50,879 nucleotides of DNA from Leyella stercorea (GCF_021531655.1 NZ_JADYUF010000025.1:1-50879); one strand, 5' to 3'; shown: positions 1 to 7,940, counted from the first letter of the stretch. Notes: generated by a model from the letters alone, not told the origin. A program made the numbers and translations.

Positions 1-46
1 ACTCATCAGGTTCCACCTGATAAACACCATATCCAAGTTGTGGCAT
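1..46 (-). CDS. Aldo/keto reductase, N-terminal end only (runs off the left edge)
   Basis: Reading leftward from the ATG at 44-46 gives MPQLGYGVYQVEPDE, which matches the first beta-strand and loop of aldo/keto reductases (usual form NGVxMPxLGYGVYQV). These are NAD(P)H-dependent carbonyl reductases with a TIM-barrel fold. Only 15 residues are visible. The same frame continues upstream as IKKIKLSNGV (50-79), exactly the residues that normally precede MPQLGYG, but a TAA stop at 47-49 separates them and the expected ATG at 77-79 reads ATA. The gene therefore either starts late, without its first strand, or is a decaying copy. It lies downstream of the decarboxylase-cupin gene and the AraC regulator on the same strand, a common grouping for redox detoxification loci. 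Confidence 0.55.
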   Translation of the reverse strand, partial: MPQLGYGVYQVEPDE

Positions 47-100
47 TTACACGCCATTGCTTAACTTTATCTTCTTTATAATTGTAAAATCTTATAGTTG

Positions 101-715
101 TTATTTTATCTTGTTATATTCCTCATCGCTCACAGCCTCCTGCCACTCGTTGGAGGTGTTCTCGCCAGGTATTTCAAAGGCGAGGTGGGCAAACCAGCTG
201 TCTTTTGCTGCACCATGCCAATGCTTCACGTTGGCAGGAATATGGATGACTGTGCCTGGGATAATCTCCTGCGCAGGCTTGCCTTCTTCCTGATACCAGC
301 CACGTCCGGCTACGCCTACCAGCATTTGCCCGCCACCCTTTGTAGCGTGGTGCGTGTGCCAGTTGTTGCGGCAACCTGGCTCAAATACATCTTCGTTCCA
401 TACCTCCTTTGCCAGATTGAATGCTGCCCAGGCTTTTGGCCAACCTGCGTAGAAGGCGATGTGGGTGATGATCTCTGCCGCTTCCGTGCGGGTGATGCCG
501 TTGTTCTTTGCCGACTGCAAGTGATATTTCAGCGAGTTGTCGGTGATTCCTTGGCTGATGAGCGAAGTGATTGTTACCAAACTGCGGTCGCGCAATGAAA
601 GCAGGTCATTGCGGCTCCATACTTCTCCGAAGAGGATGTCGTCGTTGAGGTGGGCGAACTCCGGGGCAAACTCGCCCAGTTGGGTGCGCCCTGCTGTCTG
701 TACTATTTTCTTCAT
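101..715 (-). CDS. Carboxymuconolactone decarboxylase-cupin fusion protein
   Basis: This 204-residue protein has two domains. Residues 15-105 match the carboxymuconolactone decarboxylase/AhpD-like fold (LRDRSLVTITSLISQG, then FYAGWPKAWAAF). Residues 110-200 are a small cupin with the metal-binding pattern NNWHTHH at 117-123 and HWH at 165-167. No CxxC redox pair is present in the first domain, so AhpD-type peroxidase activity is unlikely. The domains join abruptly: the cupin begins directly at FEPGCRNNWH, without the roughly 40-residue leader that I recall in stand-alone relatives. It is probably cytoplasmic, acting on small aromatic or oxidised molecules. The AraC gene lies upstream and the aldo/keto reductase start downstream. 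The family is clear; the substrate is not. Confidence 0.85.
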   Translation of the reverse strand: MKKIVQTAGRTQLGEFAPEFAHLNDDILFGEVWSRNDLLSLRDRSLVTITSLISQGITDNSLKYHLQSAKNNGITRTEAAEIITHIAFYAGWPKAWAAFNLAKEVWNEDVFEPGCRNNWHTHHATKGGGQMLVGVAGRGWYQEEGKPAQEIIPGTVIHIPANVKHWHGAAKDSWFAHLAFEIPGENTSNEWQEAVSDEEYNKIK

Positions 716-741
716 TGTATTATATTTTCAAATTCTTCTCC

Positions 742-766
742 AGAAAACATCTTCGATGTAAAAAAT
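742..766. promoter_or_regulatory. Small dyad upstream of the decarboxylase-cupin gene
   Basis: An imperfect palindrome ACATCTTCGATGT at 748-760 sits about 33-45 bases upstream of the decarboxylase-cupin start, between it and the AraC-family regulator gene. It could be an operator for that regulator. There is no other support. Confidence 0.2.
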
Positions 767-796
767 AACAGTTATTCTATATATGCTTCCTTGTAT

Positions 797-1687
797 TTAT
801 GCAGTCTTGCGATATTCGCTTGGTGTCTTTCCCGTCTGTGACTTGAAAAAGCGGACAAAGTGCTGAGGATACTCAAAGCCGAGGCGCTGGCTGACTTGCG
901 TAATGGTTAAGGTTTCATCATCAAGCAGTTGGCGGGAAGCCGAAAACAGTCGGTCGTTGATCATACTCTTAGCGGTTTTGCCAGTCTCGGTCTTGACTAA
1001 TTCGCCGAAATATTTAGGCGAATAGCAGCATTTGTCGGCAAAGTAGGCTACGGTAGGCAGCCCTTCACGCATCGCTTCATGGGCAATGTATTCATCGAGC
1101 AGAGAGATGAATTTCTTGACCACCGAATGATTTATTTCCTCGCGTGTGATAAACTGCCGGTCGTAGAAGCGCAGACAGTAGTTCAGCAGCAACTCGATGT
1201 TTGAAACGATGAGTTCACGCGAATGCCTATCTATAGGATGCTCGAGTTCCTGCTTAATCATTGAGAGCACATCACGGAAGATATTTACCTCGGCAGCGGA
1301 TAGGTGTAGAGCTTCGTTGCTTGTATAGTCGAAGAACTCATAGCGGGAGATGTCCTTGCCAAGCTGGGTGCGGTTGAGCAGGTCGGGATGGAAAGCCAAT
1401 ACCGTATATTTTGCAACCGGAACTCCAGGAATGGGTTCAACATTAACCGACTGTCCTGGAGCAAACGAGGTGACGGTCATCTCGTCAAAATCATATTCAG
1501 TTCTGCCGTATGACAATTTACAGCCCTTGTTTTCCTTCAGAAAGAGGGCATAAAGTCCGTAGTGATGCACAGCTTTCTGAATAGGAGAGGTGTTCTCTAC
1601 ACGTGCAATGCTTACTAATGGATGAAGAGTTTCCACCCCAATGAAGTCGTTGAAGTCCTGTATAGTATTAAAGAATAATTCCTTCAT
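797..1687 (-). CDS. AraC-family transcriptional regulator
   Basis: A 296-residue regulator. The last 100 residues form the double helix-turn-helix of AraC/XylS proteins (YFADKCCYSPKYFGELVKTE, then ITQVSQRLGFEYPQHFVRFF and KSQTGKTPSEYR at the C-terminus). The N-terminal 180 residues form a cupin-like sensing region with no obvious ligand signature. I start at MKELFFNTIQDF (1687) rather than the in-frame ATG 13 codons upstream, because the intervening residues are basic and unlike the family, and a -7-like box lies in that stretch. It is followed on the same strand by the decarboxylase-cupin fusion and an aldo/keto reductase, which it probably controls. Confidence 0.88.
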   Translation of the reverse strand: MKELFFNTIQDFNDFIGVETLHPLVSIARVENTSPIQKAVHHYGLYALFLKENKGCKLSYGRTEYDFDEMTVTSFAPGQSVNVEPIPGVPVAKYTVLAFHPDLLNRTQLGKDISRYEFFDYTSNEALHLSAAEVNIFRDVLSMIKQELEHPIDRHSRELIVSNIELLLNYCLRFYDRQFITREEINHSVVKKFISLLDEYIAHEAMREGLPTVAYFADKCCYSPKYFGELVKTETGKTAKSMINDRLFSASRQLLDDETLTITQVSQRLGFEYPQHFVRFFKSQTGKTPSEYRKTA

Positions 1688-1711
1688 AATCCTAAGCCTT
1701 TTAATCTTCTG

Positions 1712-1719
1712 CAAAGATA
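1712..1719 (-). promoter_or_regulatory. -7 box before the AraC regulator gene
   Basis: On the minus strand this reads TATCTTTG, a full match to the Bacteroides -7 consensus TAnnTTTG, 25 bases before the chosen ATG. No TTTG is seen at the proper -33 distance, so only the -7 element is supported. Confidence 0.4.
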
Positions 1720-1779
1720 CGTACATTCTCCAAAAGAGCTTATACCTGGTTTTCGGAAGATGTTACCATTATCGGGGAT

Positions 1780-2295
1780 TTATTCCATTCTGCCATATTT
1801 CATTTCCACGCCTTCCTTATCATACTGCTTACGCTTGCCGGTTGGCGGCTCGGTAAGTGTGATGCGAACAACAGCCGTGCGTGATAGGGAACGGGCGATG
1901 CTCTGGTCGAAAGCATCCATGTGTTTAGGAAGGAAACGCTCACAGATTAATCTAAGACCATGAATTTTCTCTGCATCCTCGGTCACGATTTCTGCCTTGC
2001 CGAATGCGATGGCTGATTTGAATTGCAGGGTGAAACTGCCGTCCTTCGGACCAACTGTAGGCGCACAACGGGTTACGGCCGAAAGGCAAACCTCAGGATG
2101 AGCCTTGATTGCCTCCAGTTTCTTGCCTTCCAAGGCACCATGAAAATACCAGTTCACATCATCATCTGATGCGAGTGACAGGGGTAAACCATAAGGCTTG
2201 CCGTCTTCGTCAATGAAACTTACAGTTATATACGGAGCCTTGTGCATTACTTCCAATGCCCATACACTATCCATTGCTCTTGATTCTTTTCTCAT
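1780..2295 (-). CDS. Pyridoxamine 5'-phosphate oxidase-like flavoprotein (NimA-like)
   Basis: This 171-residue protein has the split-barrel FMN-binding fold of the PNPOx-like family, in the branch that includes nitroimidazole reductases. Typical segments are APYITVSFIDEDGKPYGLPLS (strands 1-2), NWYFHGALEGKKLEAIKAHPEVCLSAV (the YFHGA-KxxxI core that contacts FMN) and FKSAIAFGKAEIV. It is probably a cytoplasmic FMN-dependent reductase. It is the last of a run of minus-strand genes starting near 4191, 26 bases after the winged-helix gene. Whether it reduces nitroimidazoles cannot be told from sequence. A start at Met8 is also possible. Confidence 0.85.
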   Translation of the reverse strand: MRKESRAMDSVWALEVMHKAPYITVSFIDEDGKPYGLPLSLASDDDVNWYFHGALEGKKLEAIKAHPEVCLSAVTRCAPTVGPKDGSFTLQFKSAIAFGKAEIVTEDAEKIHGLRLICERFLPKHMDAFDQSIARSLSRTAVVRITLTEPPTGKRKQYDKEGVEMKYGRME

Positions 2296-2321
2296 TTTTA
2301 TCCTAATTAATTTGATTATTT

Positions 2322-2990
2322 TTATCCTATTAATTTGATAATCTGTTTATCCGAAGCATCAGGCAGGATTTCTTTCAGATGCTCGAAAATCATCTGGTAA
2401 GATTCTTGGGGAGTGCGGTTGCATTGGCAAGCCTCCCTGCCATAGAGATCTTCGGGAGTATTGAGCAGCGACCATCCCCAGCCATATTCATGATTGTGCT
2501 TGTCACGAGGGTAGATGAAATCCTCGGTCACGATGTAAGTCGCCATTTCCAGTCGGGTGAGAAAACCGTCAAACTTGCTTCTCATTCCCTTGCCCGTGAA
2601 ACCGCAGGCTTCCCGAAGTTCTCTCGTGATGAGACTGCCCGATGATTGAAGTGTACTGAGAATGGCTCCTTCTATTGATTCTTCATTCGGGCGAGGAAAC
2701 TTGCTTCTTCTATAGTTGCAGAAGTCCGGCCACCATTCCGGGCTGATGAATCCTGCTTTCTTATTGAAGAACTTTCCGTACATACACGGCATTTCCTGTA
2801 CAATTTCGCCTTTCCATTTCCATAGCGGCCAGTCCCAGCCGCCTTCAGGGAAAGTTACATATCGGCAATCCTCTGCCACGATGTCTTCGGCAGAGAATCC
2901 TACAATGCCGCTATCAAGGAGAGGGAGGAAGCCGATCTGCTGAATCAGCTCCATCATGCCTGTTGCTGAATATATTTCTGGAAAATTCAT
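2322..2990 (-). CDS. Winged-helix protein, probably AlkZ/YcaQ-related
   Basis: A 222-residue protein rich in Trp (GGWDWPLWKWKGEIV near residue 50). A winged-helix-like segment around 105-150 reads IEGAILSTLQSSGSLITREL, followed by EACGFTGKGMRSKFDGFLTRLEM, and then a C-terminal helical part. This resembles the short AlkZ-related proteins, distant relatives of the HTH_42 DNA glycosylases YcaQ/AlkZ, but it is much shorter than the 350-400 residues of true glycosylases and I see no QxQ catalytic motif. A DNA-related role is an inference. It is 12 bases downstream of the small hypothetical gene and 26 upstream of the PNPOx gene, so it is probably in one operon. Confidence 0.75.
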   Translation of the reverse strand: MNFPEIYSATGMMELIQQIGFLPLLDSGIVGFSAEDIVAEDCRYVTFPEGGWDWPLWKWKGEIVQEMPCMYGKFFNKKAGFISPEWWPDFCNYRRSKFPRPNEESIEGAILSTLQSSGSLITRELREACGFTGKGMRSKFDGFLTRLEMATYIVTEDFIYPRDKHNHEYGWGWSLLNTPEDLYGREACQCNRTPQESYQMIFEHLKEILPDASDKQIIKLIG

Positions 2991-3002
2991 ACGCTTCGTT
3001 CT

Positions 3003-3242
3003 TTATTTTATTATCAATTCATTCAGTTTGTCCTCTCTGATAATCTTCGGCTGAGCCTTGCCAGCGAGAATGAGAATCTTCTTGCCGTTGCGATAGATAT
3101 GAAGCTGTCGTGAACGAACCACGGCAGTCAACTCATCATCGTTCTGTATGGCTTGCCAGATAGGATAATATACTCCCTCGGGTTCAAACAACTTCTTCTG
3201 AAGATGCGAGCAGAGGTTTGTTGTATCAATAGTTATTGCCAT
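3003..3242 (-). CDS. Small hypothetical protein (79 aa)
   Basis: I do not recognise the family. From MAITIDTTNLC the product is 79 residues with no signal peptide or membrane segment. The pattern VRSRQLHIYRNGKKILILAG has the alternating look of two beta-strands. I chose 3242 over the ATG eight codons upstream because the added residues (METNSLKF) look like untranslated leader. Several neighbours are truncated, so this could be the N-terminal piece of a longer protein. It ends 12 bases before the winged-helix gene. Confidence 0.6.
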   Translation of the reverse strand: MAITIDTTNLCSHLQKKLFEPEGVYYPIWQAIQNDDELTAVVRSRQLHIYRNGKKILILAGKAQPKIIREDKLNELIIK

Positions 3243-3308
3243 AAATTTCAAACTATTTGTTTCCAAAGATTCATATGCTGATACGCCATCAGCGCAATCT
3301 GTATCTCT

Positions 3309-3479
3309 TTAAAATCCCAACTCTACATCCTTGCCGAATGGTGCGAGCGAAAGCCCAGCCATCTTGAAATGCTGTTTTCCCCAAGGAATGCCGATGATGG
3401 TACATGCAAGAGCCAGACTTCCAGTGAAATTGTGGGCTACAAGACTTCTCATTTGCGGAAGAGTATCAGCGAGTTTCAT
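3309..3479 (-). pseudogene. YccF-domain protein remnant (C-terminal repeat only)
   Basis: The 56-codon frame contains TIIGIPWGKQHFKMAGLSLAPFGKDV, which is the conserved end of the second repeat in YccF-family inner-membrane proteins (normally about 130-150 residues with several membrane helices). The hydrophobic N-terminal half is missing; the first 25 residues (MKLADTLPQMRSLV) are not membrane-like and do not fit the family. It follows the rhodanese stop by 11 bases. The simplest reading is the 3' fragment left by a deletion; a short functional protein is less likely. Confidence 0.6.
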
Positions 3480-3490
3480 AGTTGCAGAAT

Positions 3491-3886
3491 TTATTTCTTT
3501 ACGATTTCTTTTTCTGCTGCCAGCCAACCATTAAAGCCGGAATCGAGTTCTATTACTTTATAGCCGTTCTTTGTCAATATAGCTGCGGCATTCTTGCTTC
3601 GCTTGCCGCTTCGGCAGTTCACGGCGATTGTCTTGCTCTTTGGAAGAGTGGCGGTGGCCTTCTGCTCGAAGTCTGATTGCAGTACGTCAATGTTGATTGC
3701 GCCACGAATATGTCCATCGGCAAACTCCTCAGCGGTTCGTACGTCGAGACGGATTACTGTGGTGTCAGAAATGGCTTTCTCATAGTCATCTGCCGACAGA
3801 CTCTTATAGCCTTTATTTTGCGCCTGACAAGAAAACAGGCTTAATAGCATGGTTATGATGCTCATGATAAATATTTTCTTCATATT
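3491..3886 (-). CDS. Rhodanese-like lipoprotein
   Basis: A 131-residue protein. A signal peptide ends in a lipobox (SLFSC, Cys19), so the protein should be lipidated and exported. A single rhodanese domain follows: DTTVIRLDVRTAEEFADGHI (the CH2A/DVR region), then the active-site loop NCRSGKRS with the catalytic Cys, and GFNGW near the end. Rhodaneses move sulfane sulfur, and exported ones may also bind sulfide or thiols. The ATG at 3886 is chosen because it gives the intact signal peptide; the upstream in-frame ATG would overlap the preceding gene. It lies 8 bases after the YgbA-like gene. Confidence 0.88.
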   Translation of the reverse strand, partial: NMKKIFIMSIITMLLSLFSCQAQNKGYKSLSADDYEKAISDTTVIRLDVRTAEEFADGHIRGAINIDVLQSDFEQKATATLPKSKTIAVNCRSGKRSKNAAAILTKNGYKVIELDSGFNGWLAAEKEIVKK

Positions 3887-3894
3887 ACTTTGTT

Positions 3895-4191
3895 TCAAAT
3901 TTCTCTTATTATATGCTTGATGGCAGCTATCGGGTGATACAAAATCATTCTCGGACCAGCCCAGCGCATCACTTTGCACATTCGTTCCTTCATCTGAGGG
4001 CTATAGCAATGAATGGGACACTTCTTGCAGGTTGGCTTGTTTTCGCCAAACTTGCAGCGTTCCAGTCTTGCATGAGCGTACTGTAGCAACTCTTGGCACT
4101 CAGGACATAACTCCTTGTTGCCCTCCTTCTTCCTGCAGTACAGCCGTATCATCTGCTCTACAACTCGCTGCTCTTCCTTTATTCTGTTCAT
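3895..4191 (-). CDS. YgbA-like 'nitrous oxide-stimulated promoter' family protein
   Basis: A 98-residue cytoplasmic protein with eight cysteines in the ordered pattern CRKK, CPECQELL, CKFGENKPTCKKCPIHCY, and C-KVMRWAGPRM. This is the YgbA_NO family (EEQRVVEQMIRLYC at the start, WAGPRMILYHPIAAIKH at the end). The E. coli member is linked to nitrosative stress, and the Cys clusters suggest metal or Fe-S binding. Start 4191 (MNRIKEEQ) fits the family; the longer frame adds leader-like residues. It is the first gene of the small minus-strand operon with the rhodanese. Confidence 0.87.
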   Translation of the reverse strand: MNRIKEEQRVVEQMIRLYCRKKEGNKELCPECQELLQYAHARLERCKFGENKPTCKKCPIHCYSPQMKERMCKVMRWAGPRMILYHPIAAIKHIIREI

Positions 4192-4249
4192 ATTTTCATT
4201 TTTTCTTACTTTGTAGAAAACTCCATAACGTGAATTCAACATGCAAGTG

Positions 4250-4257
4250 CAAATTTA
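4250..4257 (-). promoter_or_regulatory. -7 box for the YgbA-rhodanese operon
   Basis: On the minus strand it reads TAAATTTG, a full match to TAnnTTTG, 58 bases upstream of the YgbA-like start. The expected TTTG at -33 is not at the ideal distance (a TTTTG is 13 bases away), so this is a partial promoter call. Confidence 0.35.
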
Positions 4258-4388
4258 CTTAATTTGTTCGCAAAAGCACTCGTATCGGAAAGTTTGATTC
4301 TGAAAAAGAAGCCATAAATTATGCAATTTATCTTAAATACGAGGAACTCATCAATTGGAATGCCTGATTTATGCATATAAGTTCTTTG

Positions 4389-4488
4389 CCAGTACCACAT
4401 GAGTAACACTCCAGTACCACATAAGTGAAACTCCAGTACCACCTATATGAAACTCCAGTACCAGTTGGGCGGTACTGAAAACGGTACT
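4389..4488. repeat. 22-bp tandem array with inverted half-sites
   Basis: The octamer CAGTACCA (with a leading C) starts at 4389, 4411, 4433 and 4455, exactly 22 bp apart, inside units such as ACTCCAGTACCACATAAG. Just after the fourth unit come the reverse complements GGTACTG at 4471 and GGTACT at 4483. The array lies in the roughly 440-bp gap between the fkp terminator and the YgbA-like gene; nothing else coding is seen in that gap. Confidence 0.8.
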
Positions 4489-4545
4489 CATTATCATCAG
4501 AACGTTCTACTTGAGTAAAAGGAATTTTTAAACTTTTATAAACGT

Positions 4546-4578
4546 AAAAAAGCACAACTCCTGGGGAGGAGCTGTGCC
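4546..4578 (-). terminator. Terminator after fkp
   Basis: On the minus strand the fkp stop (4630) is followed by an 11-bp stem (GCACAGCTCCT / AGGAGTTGTGC, one A-C mismatch) around a CCCC loop at 4552-4577, and then six T residues. This is a classic intrinsic terminator. Confidence 0.8.
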
Positions 4579-4629
4579 TTAATTCTATTGTAGTGATTGT
4601 CTCATTAAATATTGTATTCTCTTGTTTTC

Positions 4630-7473
4630 TTAGCTTCTGCTCACTTGAAATCCTTTTTGACACAGACTCATTTCTACGAAGCGGGCCTTGTCGTTGGGGC
4701 GGTGTTCGTTGAGGATGCGACGGATGCGTGCTGCTGCCTCTTCGTCTTTGGCTATCATGTATAGATAGCCGCCACCCCCTGCACCTGGCAGTTTGTAGCC
4801 GAGGCAAAGGTCGTCGATGAGGCTGGTGATGGCCTGTACGGCAGGGGGATTGGTGCCAGTGTCAAGGAGCTGGTTCTGTTGCCATGTGCGACCAACGAGA
4901 CGTCCCATACGATTGAAGTCCATACGCTGTATGGCATCGAACATATCAAGGGCGTGCTGTTTCATGTCGCGCAGCATGGCAAGTTGGTTGTGCTCATTTA
5001 GGAACATTCGTCGTACAATCTCGGCAAGGATGGTCTTGGCGGTGCGTGTAATGCCTGTGTAGTAGAGCAAGTGGCAAGCCTTGTAGTCAGACTGTGTGAA
5101 GAGCGTGTCAGGCAGATAACGCACTTCGGGTGTCTGTGCAAAACCACGGTCGGTCTGCAACAACTTTACGCCAGGTAGCAGTCCACCGAACTGATCCTGC
5201 CATCCTCCACCCGTGGTGAGCAATTGTTCGAGCACAAGAGTGCGATGACCTATGTCGGTGTTATCCCAACCCACTCCGCAGAAGTCGTTGAGCGCGCCGA
5301 GCACGGTAGAAGCGAGGAGCGAGCTGGTGCCCAATCCCGAACCGGCAGGAATGGCAGAAAGCAATGTCACCTCAAGACCGCAACCGAAAGCACGTAGCTG
5401 ACTCTCAAGAGTGGGGTAGGAGTCGGTGCAGAACTGTGGTAGGAATCCGGCAAGAGCCAATGCTGCCTTAGGAATGGAGAACGGCGAACCCACGCGGTTG
5501 TATTCAGCCAACTCGTTGTATGTGGTAATCGTCTCGGATGCTCCGAGGTCGATACTGCGCAGTACGATGTGCGGCTGAAGGCATGGCTTGACGTAAGTCT
5601 GCAATGGTGGTTGCCCGTTAAGGTTGATGGCTATGTTGACCACGTTGCCACCCTCCATAAGACAATAAGGTGGGGTGTCAGTCCATCCGCCTGCTATGTC
5701 GATGCGTACAGGTGAGCGTCCCCACACAATCTGGTCGGCATATACCGACAGACGTGGACGCTGGCTTACACGCAAGGCATCGGCAGTAAGACCTTCGCGC
5801 AGCAATCCGAATGCCTGCGCTTCGTAAGAGGCAGATTCATTGGCTGTAGCCTCTGAGCGGAACATAGCGTCGCATGCTCTTGTTAATAAAGGTGCTGATG
5901 AAGGCAGGGGTGAGGGTAGGTCGATGTCGTTGTCACGATATTGGCCGGCAAGGTTGTGCAGGTCGCACTGGTAGAACACGCTATGCTGCCAGTTGCGTGC
6001 AATCATAGGCAGATTGTGGGCGCGGTAGTGTGTGCGCTGGCTTACGAGACGACTCAGATTGGCTTCGTTGCTAATCTCGTCGGCACTCATATGGCGAGCG
6101 GTTGTCCATATATGTCTGCCCTCGTCAATATTAGCTTCGGAGAGCATCCATCGCAACACAATGCCCATGTCGTTGATGTTGTCGACAATAGGGAAGATGC
6201 GTGCTGCCTGAAGGTCGTGGCCGCCCTCAATAGTTGCGATGTCGATGCCATGCTCGTCAGCCCACGAAGCGAAGCTGTTGCCGAGGAATTCCACATCGGC
6301 AAGAGGTCCGCGGAAGGCATCGTTGAATCCGTATGGGCGTACAGCCCACTGGTTGGAACCTATGGGCACAATATCGACACACTGGCCAGGTGCGAGCGTT
6401 ATGTTCCAGTCGTTGTCAGGCACTCCGGTCACTATATTGTCGCGTGTCAGAGTCCATTGTTCGCCTATGCATGCGTTCTCAATCCATTCGTTGCGATTGG
6501 ATTGTGTCCAGCGTATCTTGATGTCGGCATTCTGCACGAAGATGGAAGGGTGCGGCTTGCGGTCGTGGTGCATTATCTCACGCTGGTCGTTGACAAGATT
6601 CTGTATTGCGAGCATCGACGATAGGAGTTCGTGAGATGTGCCGAAATGGTAGAATTCGCCACCGGTGAGAGGCAGAATTGCAACCTTCAAGTCTGCCACT
6701 TCTGCATCGGCAATGGTTGGATTGGAGCCGAGAGCGCAACCGAACTGTCCGTACATGTCGTAGGCTGTGACCGGACCTTCGGTGATATGACCTTCGGTAG
6801 TGGAATGCTGCATGAGCACCTTTACGGCACGGTCGCTGAGTATCCACACACCGATGTCGGTAAGATAGAAGTGGTCGGTAGTGAGCGAAGCCAATGTCTC
6901 TACCGACGGCTTCTGAAGCATACACTTAAGCTGTGTAGGCTGTTCGCGTGTAGACACGAACACGCCATGATTCTTGGCGGTTTCGGGTCCGAGCCACAGT
7001 CCGTAGCACACTATGTCAGCCCATTCTGGTATGGGTGGCAATGGTGAAGTGGTGCGTATGAACACGTCGCCACTGACTATCATAGTGTTTAGTCCGTGTG
7101 GCGCCATGTTCATTATGCGATTATAGAGCGGCACCTGAAGCGAAAGCAACGACTGGTCGAGACTCTGTCCACGCTCCCAACGGAACACAGGCAGCGGTGT
7201 GAGTACCTTGCCCGACGGTGCATACGAAGGCAGACGTCGGCTTTGTCCGCCGGCGTGCAACAACAGTCGCTTGTCGGATGCGAGCCATTCGTCGAATGTC
7301 TGGTTGCCATGTTCTGCCTCGTAGGCAGCACGCAGCAGCCATGTGGTGCCACCGCCCGACCCAAGCTTGGTGCCGACAGGGTCGTTGGTGCAGAACCATT
7401 CGTCGGCAGGCAGATGGGTAATGTTGTGGAAGCATCCCACAAGATTAGGGGGTAAGGACAGGAGTTTCTTCAT
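4630..7473 (-). CDS. fkp: Bifunctional L-fucokinase / L-fucose-1-phosphate guanylyltransferase
   Basis: This 947-residue protein matches Bacteroides Fkp in length (about 949) and order. Residues 1-430 are the guanylyltransferase half, with the nucleotide-binding segment LLHAGGQSRRLPSYAPSGK at 71-89. A linker follows, then a GHMP kinase from about residue 585 (VWGRSPVRIDIAGGWTDTPP) with the ATP loop IPAGSGLGTSS at 708 and the C-terminal glycine motif LPGAGGGGY near 888. It phosphorylates L-fucose and converts the product to GDP-fucose for capsule and glycoprotein decoration. It lies 33 bases after the mutarotase gene and ends an apparent pyrK-pyrD-mutarotase-fkp operon, with its own terminator. 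Confidence 0.97.
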   Translation of the reverse strand: MKKLLSLPPNLVGCFHNITHLPADEWFCTNDPVGTKLGSGGGTTWLLRAAYEAEHGNQTFDEWLASDKRLLLHAGGQSRRLPSYAPSGKVLTPLPVFRWERGQSLDQSLLSLQVPLYNRIMNMAPHGLNTMIVSGDVFIRTTSPLPPIPEWADIVCYGLWLGPETAKNHGVFVSTREQPTQLKCMLQKPSVETLASLTTDHFYLTDIGVWILSDRAVKVLMQHSTTEGHITEGPVTAYDMYGQFGCALGSNPTIADAEVADLKVAILPLTGGEFYHFGTSHELLSSMLAIQNLVNDQREIMHHDRKPHPSIFVQNADIKIRWTQSNRNEWIENACIGEQWTLTRDNIVTGVPDNDWNITLAPGQCVDIVPIGSNQWAVRPYGFNDAFRGPLADVEFLGNSFASWADEHGIDIATIEGGHDLQAARIFPIVDNINDMGIVLRWMLSEANIDEGRHIWTTARHMSADEISNEANLSRLVSQRTHYRAHNLPMIARNWQHSVFYQCDLHNLAGQYRDNDIDLPSPLPSSAPLLTRACDAMFRSEATANESASYEAQAFGLLREGLTADALRVSQRPRLSVYADQIVWGRSPVRIDIAGGWTDTPPYCLMEGGNVVNIAINLNGQPPLQTYVKPCLQPHIVLRSIDLGASETITTYNELAEYNRVGSPFSIPKAALALAGFLPQFCTDSYPTLESQLRAFGCGLEVTLLSAIPAGSGLGTSSLLASTVLGALNDFCGVGWDNTDIGHRTLVLEQLLTTGGGWQDQFGGLLPGVKLLQTDRGFAQTPEVRYLPDTLFTQSDYKACHLLYYTGITRTAKTILAEIVRRMFLNEHNQLAMLRDMKQHALDMFDAIQRMDFNRMGRLVGRTWQQNQLLDTGTNPPAVQAITSLIDDLCLGYKLPGAGGGGYLYMIAKDEEAAARIRRILNEHRPNDKARFVEMSLCQKGFQVSRS

Positions 7474-7506
7474 GAGTGTGTGCTTAAATGTGCTTGAATA
7501 TAGGTG

Positions 7507-7905
7507 TTATTGCTCGTCATAGATATGGAATATGCGTTCCATCATCTGCCATTTCTGGTCGGAAGTGGCGTTGTCGTCGCACGACTGGAACTGAGCCACA
7601 TGTGCCTCCCATTCAGCCTGGCGTGGCATGGTGGCGAGTCGGCTCATTGCCGAATTCCAGTCGAAGTCGGCAGGAGCGTCGACAATCATCACAAGGCGTG
7701 TGCCCTGAATGTAAACCTCCATTTCGAGAATGCCCACAGCCTTGATGCCTCGACCTATCTCTGTCCAAAAATGTTCCTTGTCGTGAGCCTCGCGATAGCG
7801 GCGTATGATCTCGTTGTCGTCGCTCTTGAGGTCCATGGTCTGCACATACCGCTTTGTAGGCTGGTCGTAGTGCTTGGCAGGATATCCGTTATTTTCCATA
7901 TTCAT
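7507..7905 (-). CDS. L-rhamnose/L-fucose mutarotase family protein
   Basis: A 132-residue member of the RhaM-type mutarotase family (DUF718), which interconverts alpha and beta anomers of deoxyhexoses. Recognisable parts are RYVQTMDLK, the helix IIRRYREAHDKEHFW with its conserved His, GIKAVGILEMEVYIQGTRLVMIVDAP, and WEAHVAQFQ. Because the next gene is fkp, the natural substrate is probably L-fucose. The start is MNMENNGYP (7905) or two codons later; the longer frame would run into pyrD. It follows the pyrD stop by 35 bases and precedes fkp by 33. Confidence 0.9.
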   Translation of the reverse strand: MNMENNGYPAKHYDQPTKRYVQTMDLKSDDNEIIRRYREAHDKEHFWTEIGRGIKAVGILEMEVYIQGTRLVMIVDAPADFDWNSAMSRLATMPRQAEWEAHVAQFQSCDDNATSDQKWQMMERIFHIYDEQ

Positions 7906-7940
7906 TAAGCTTTGTTTTGATGATATTAAAATAGAAAATC

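Noticed and set aside
4389..4488. CRISPR array
   Set aside because: Units are contiguous and 22 bp long with no spacers, and no cas genes are present.
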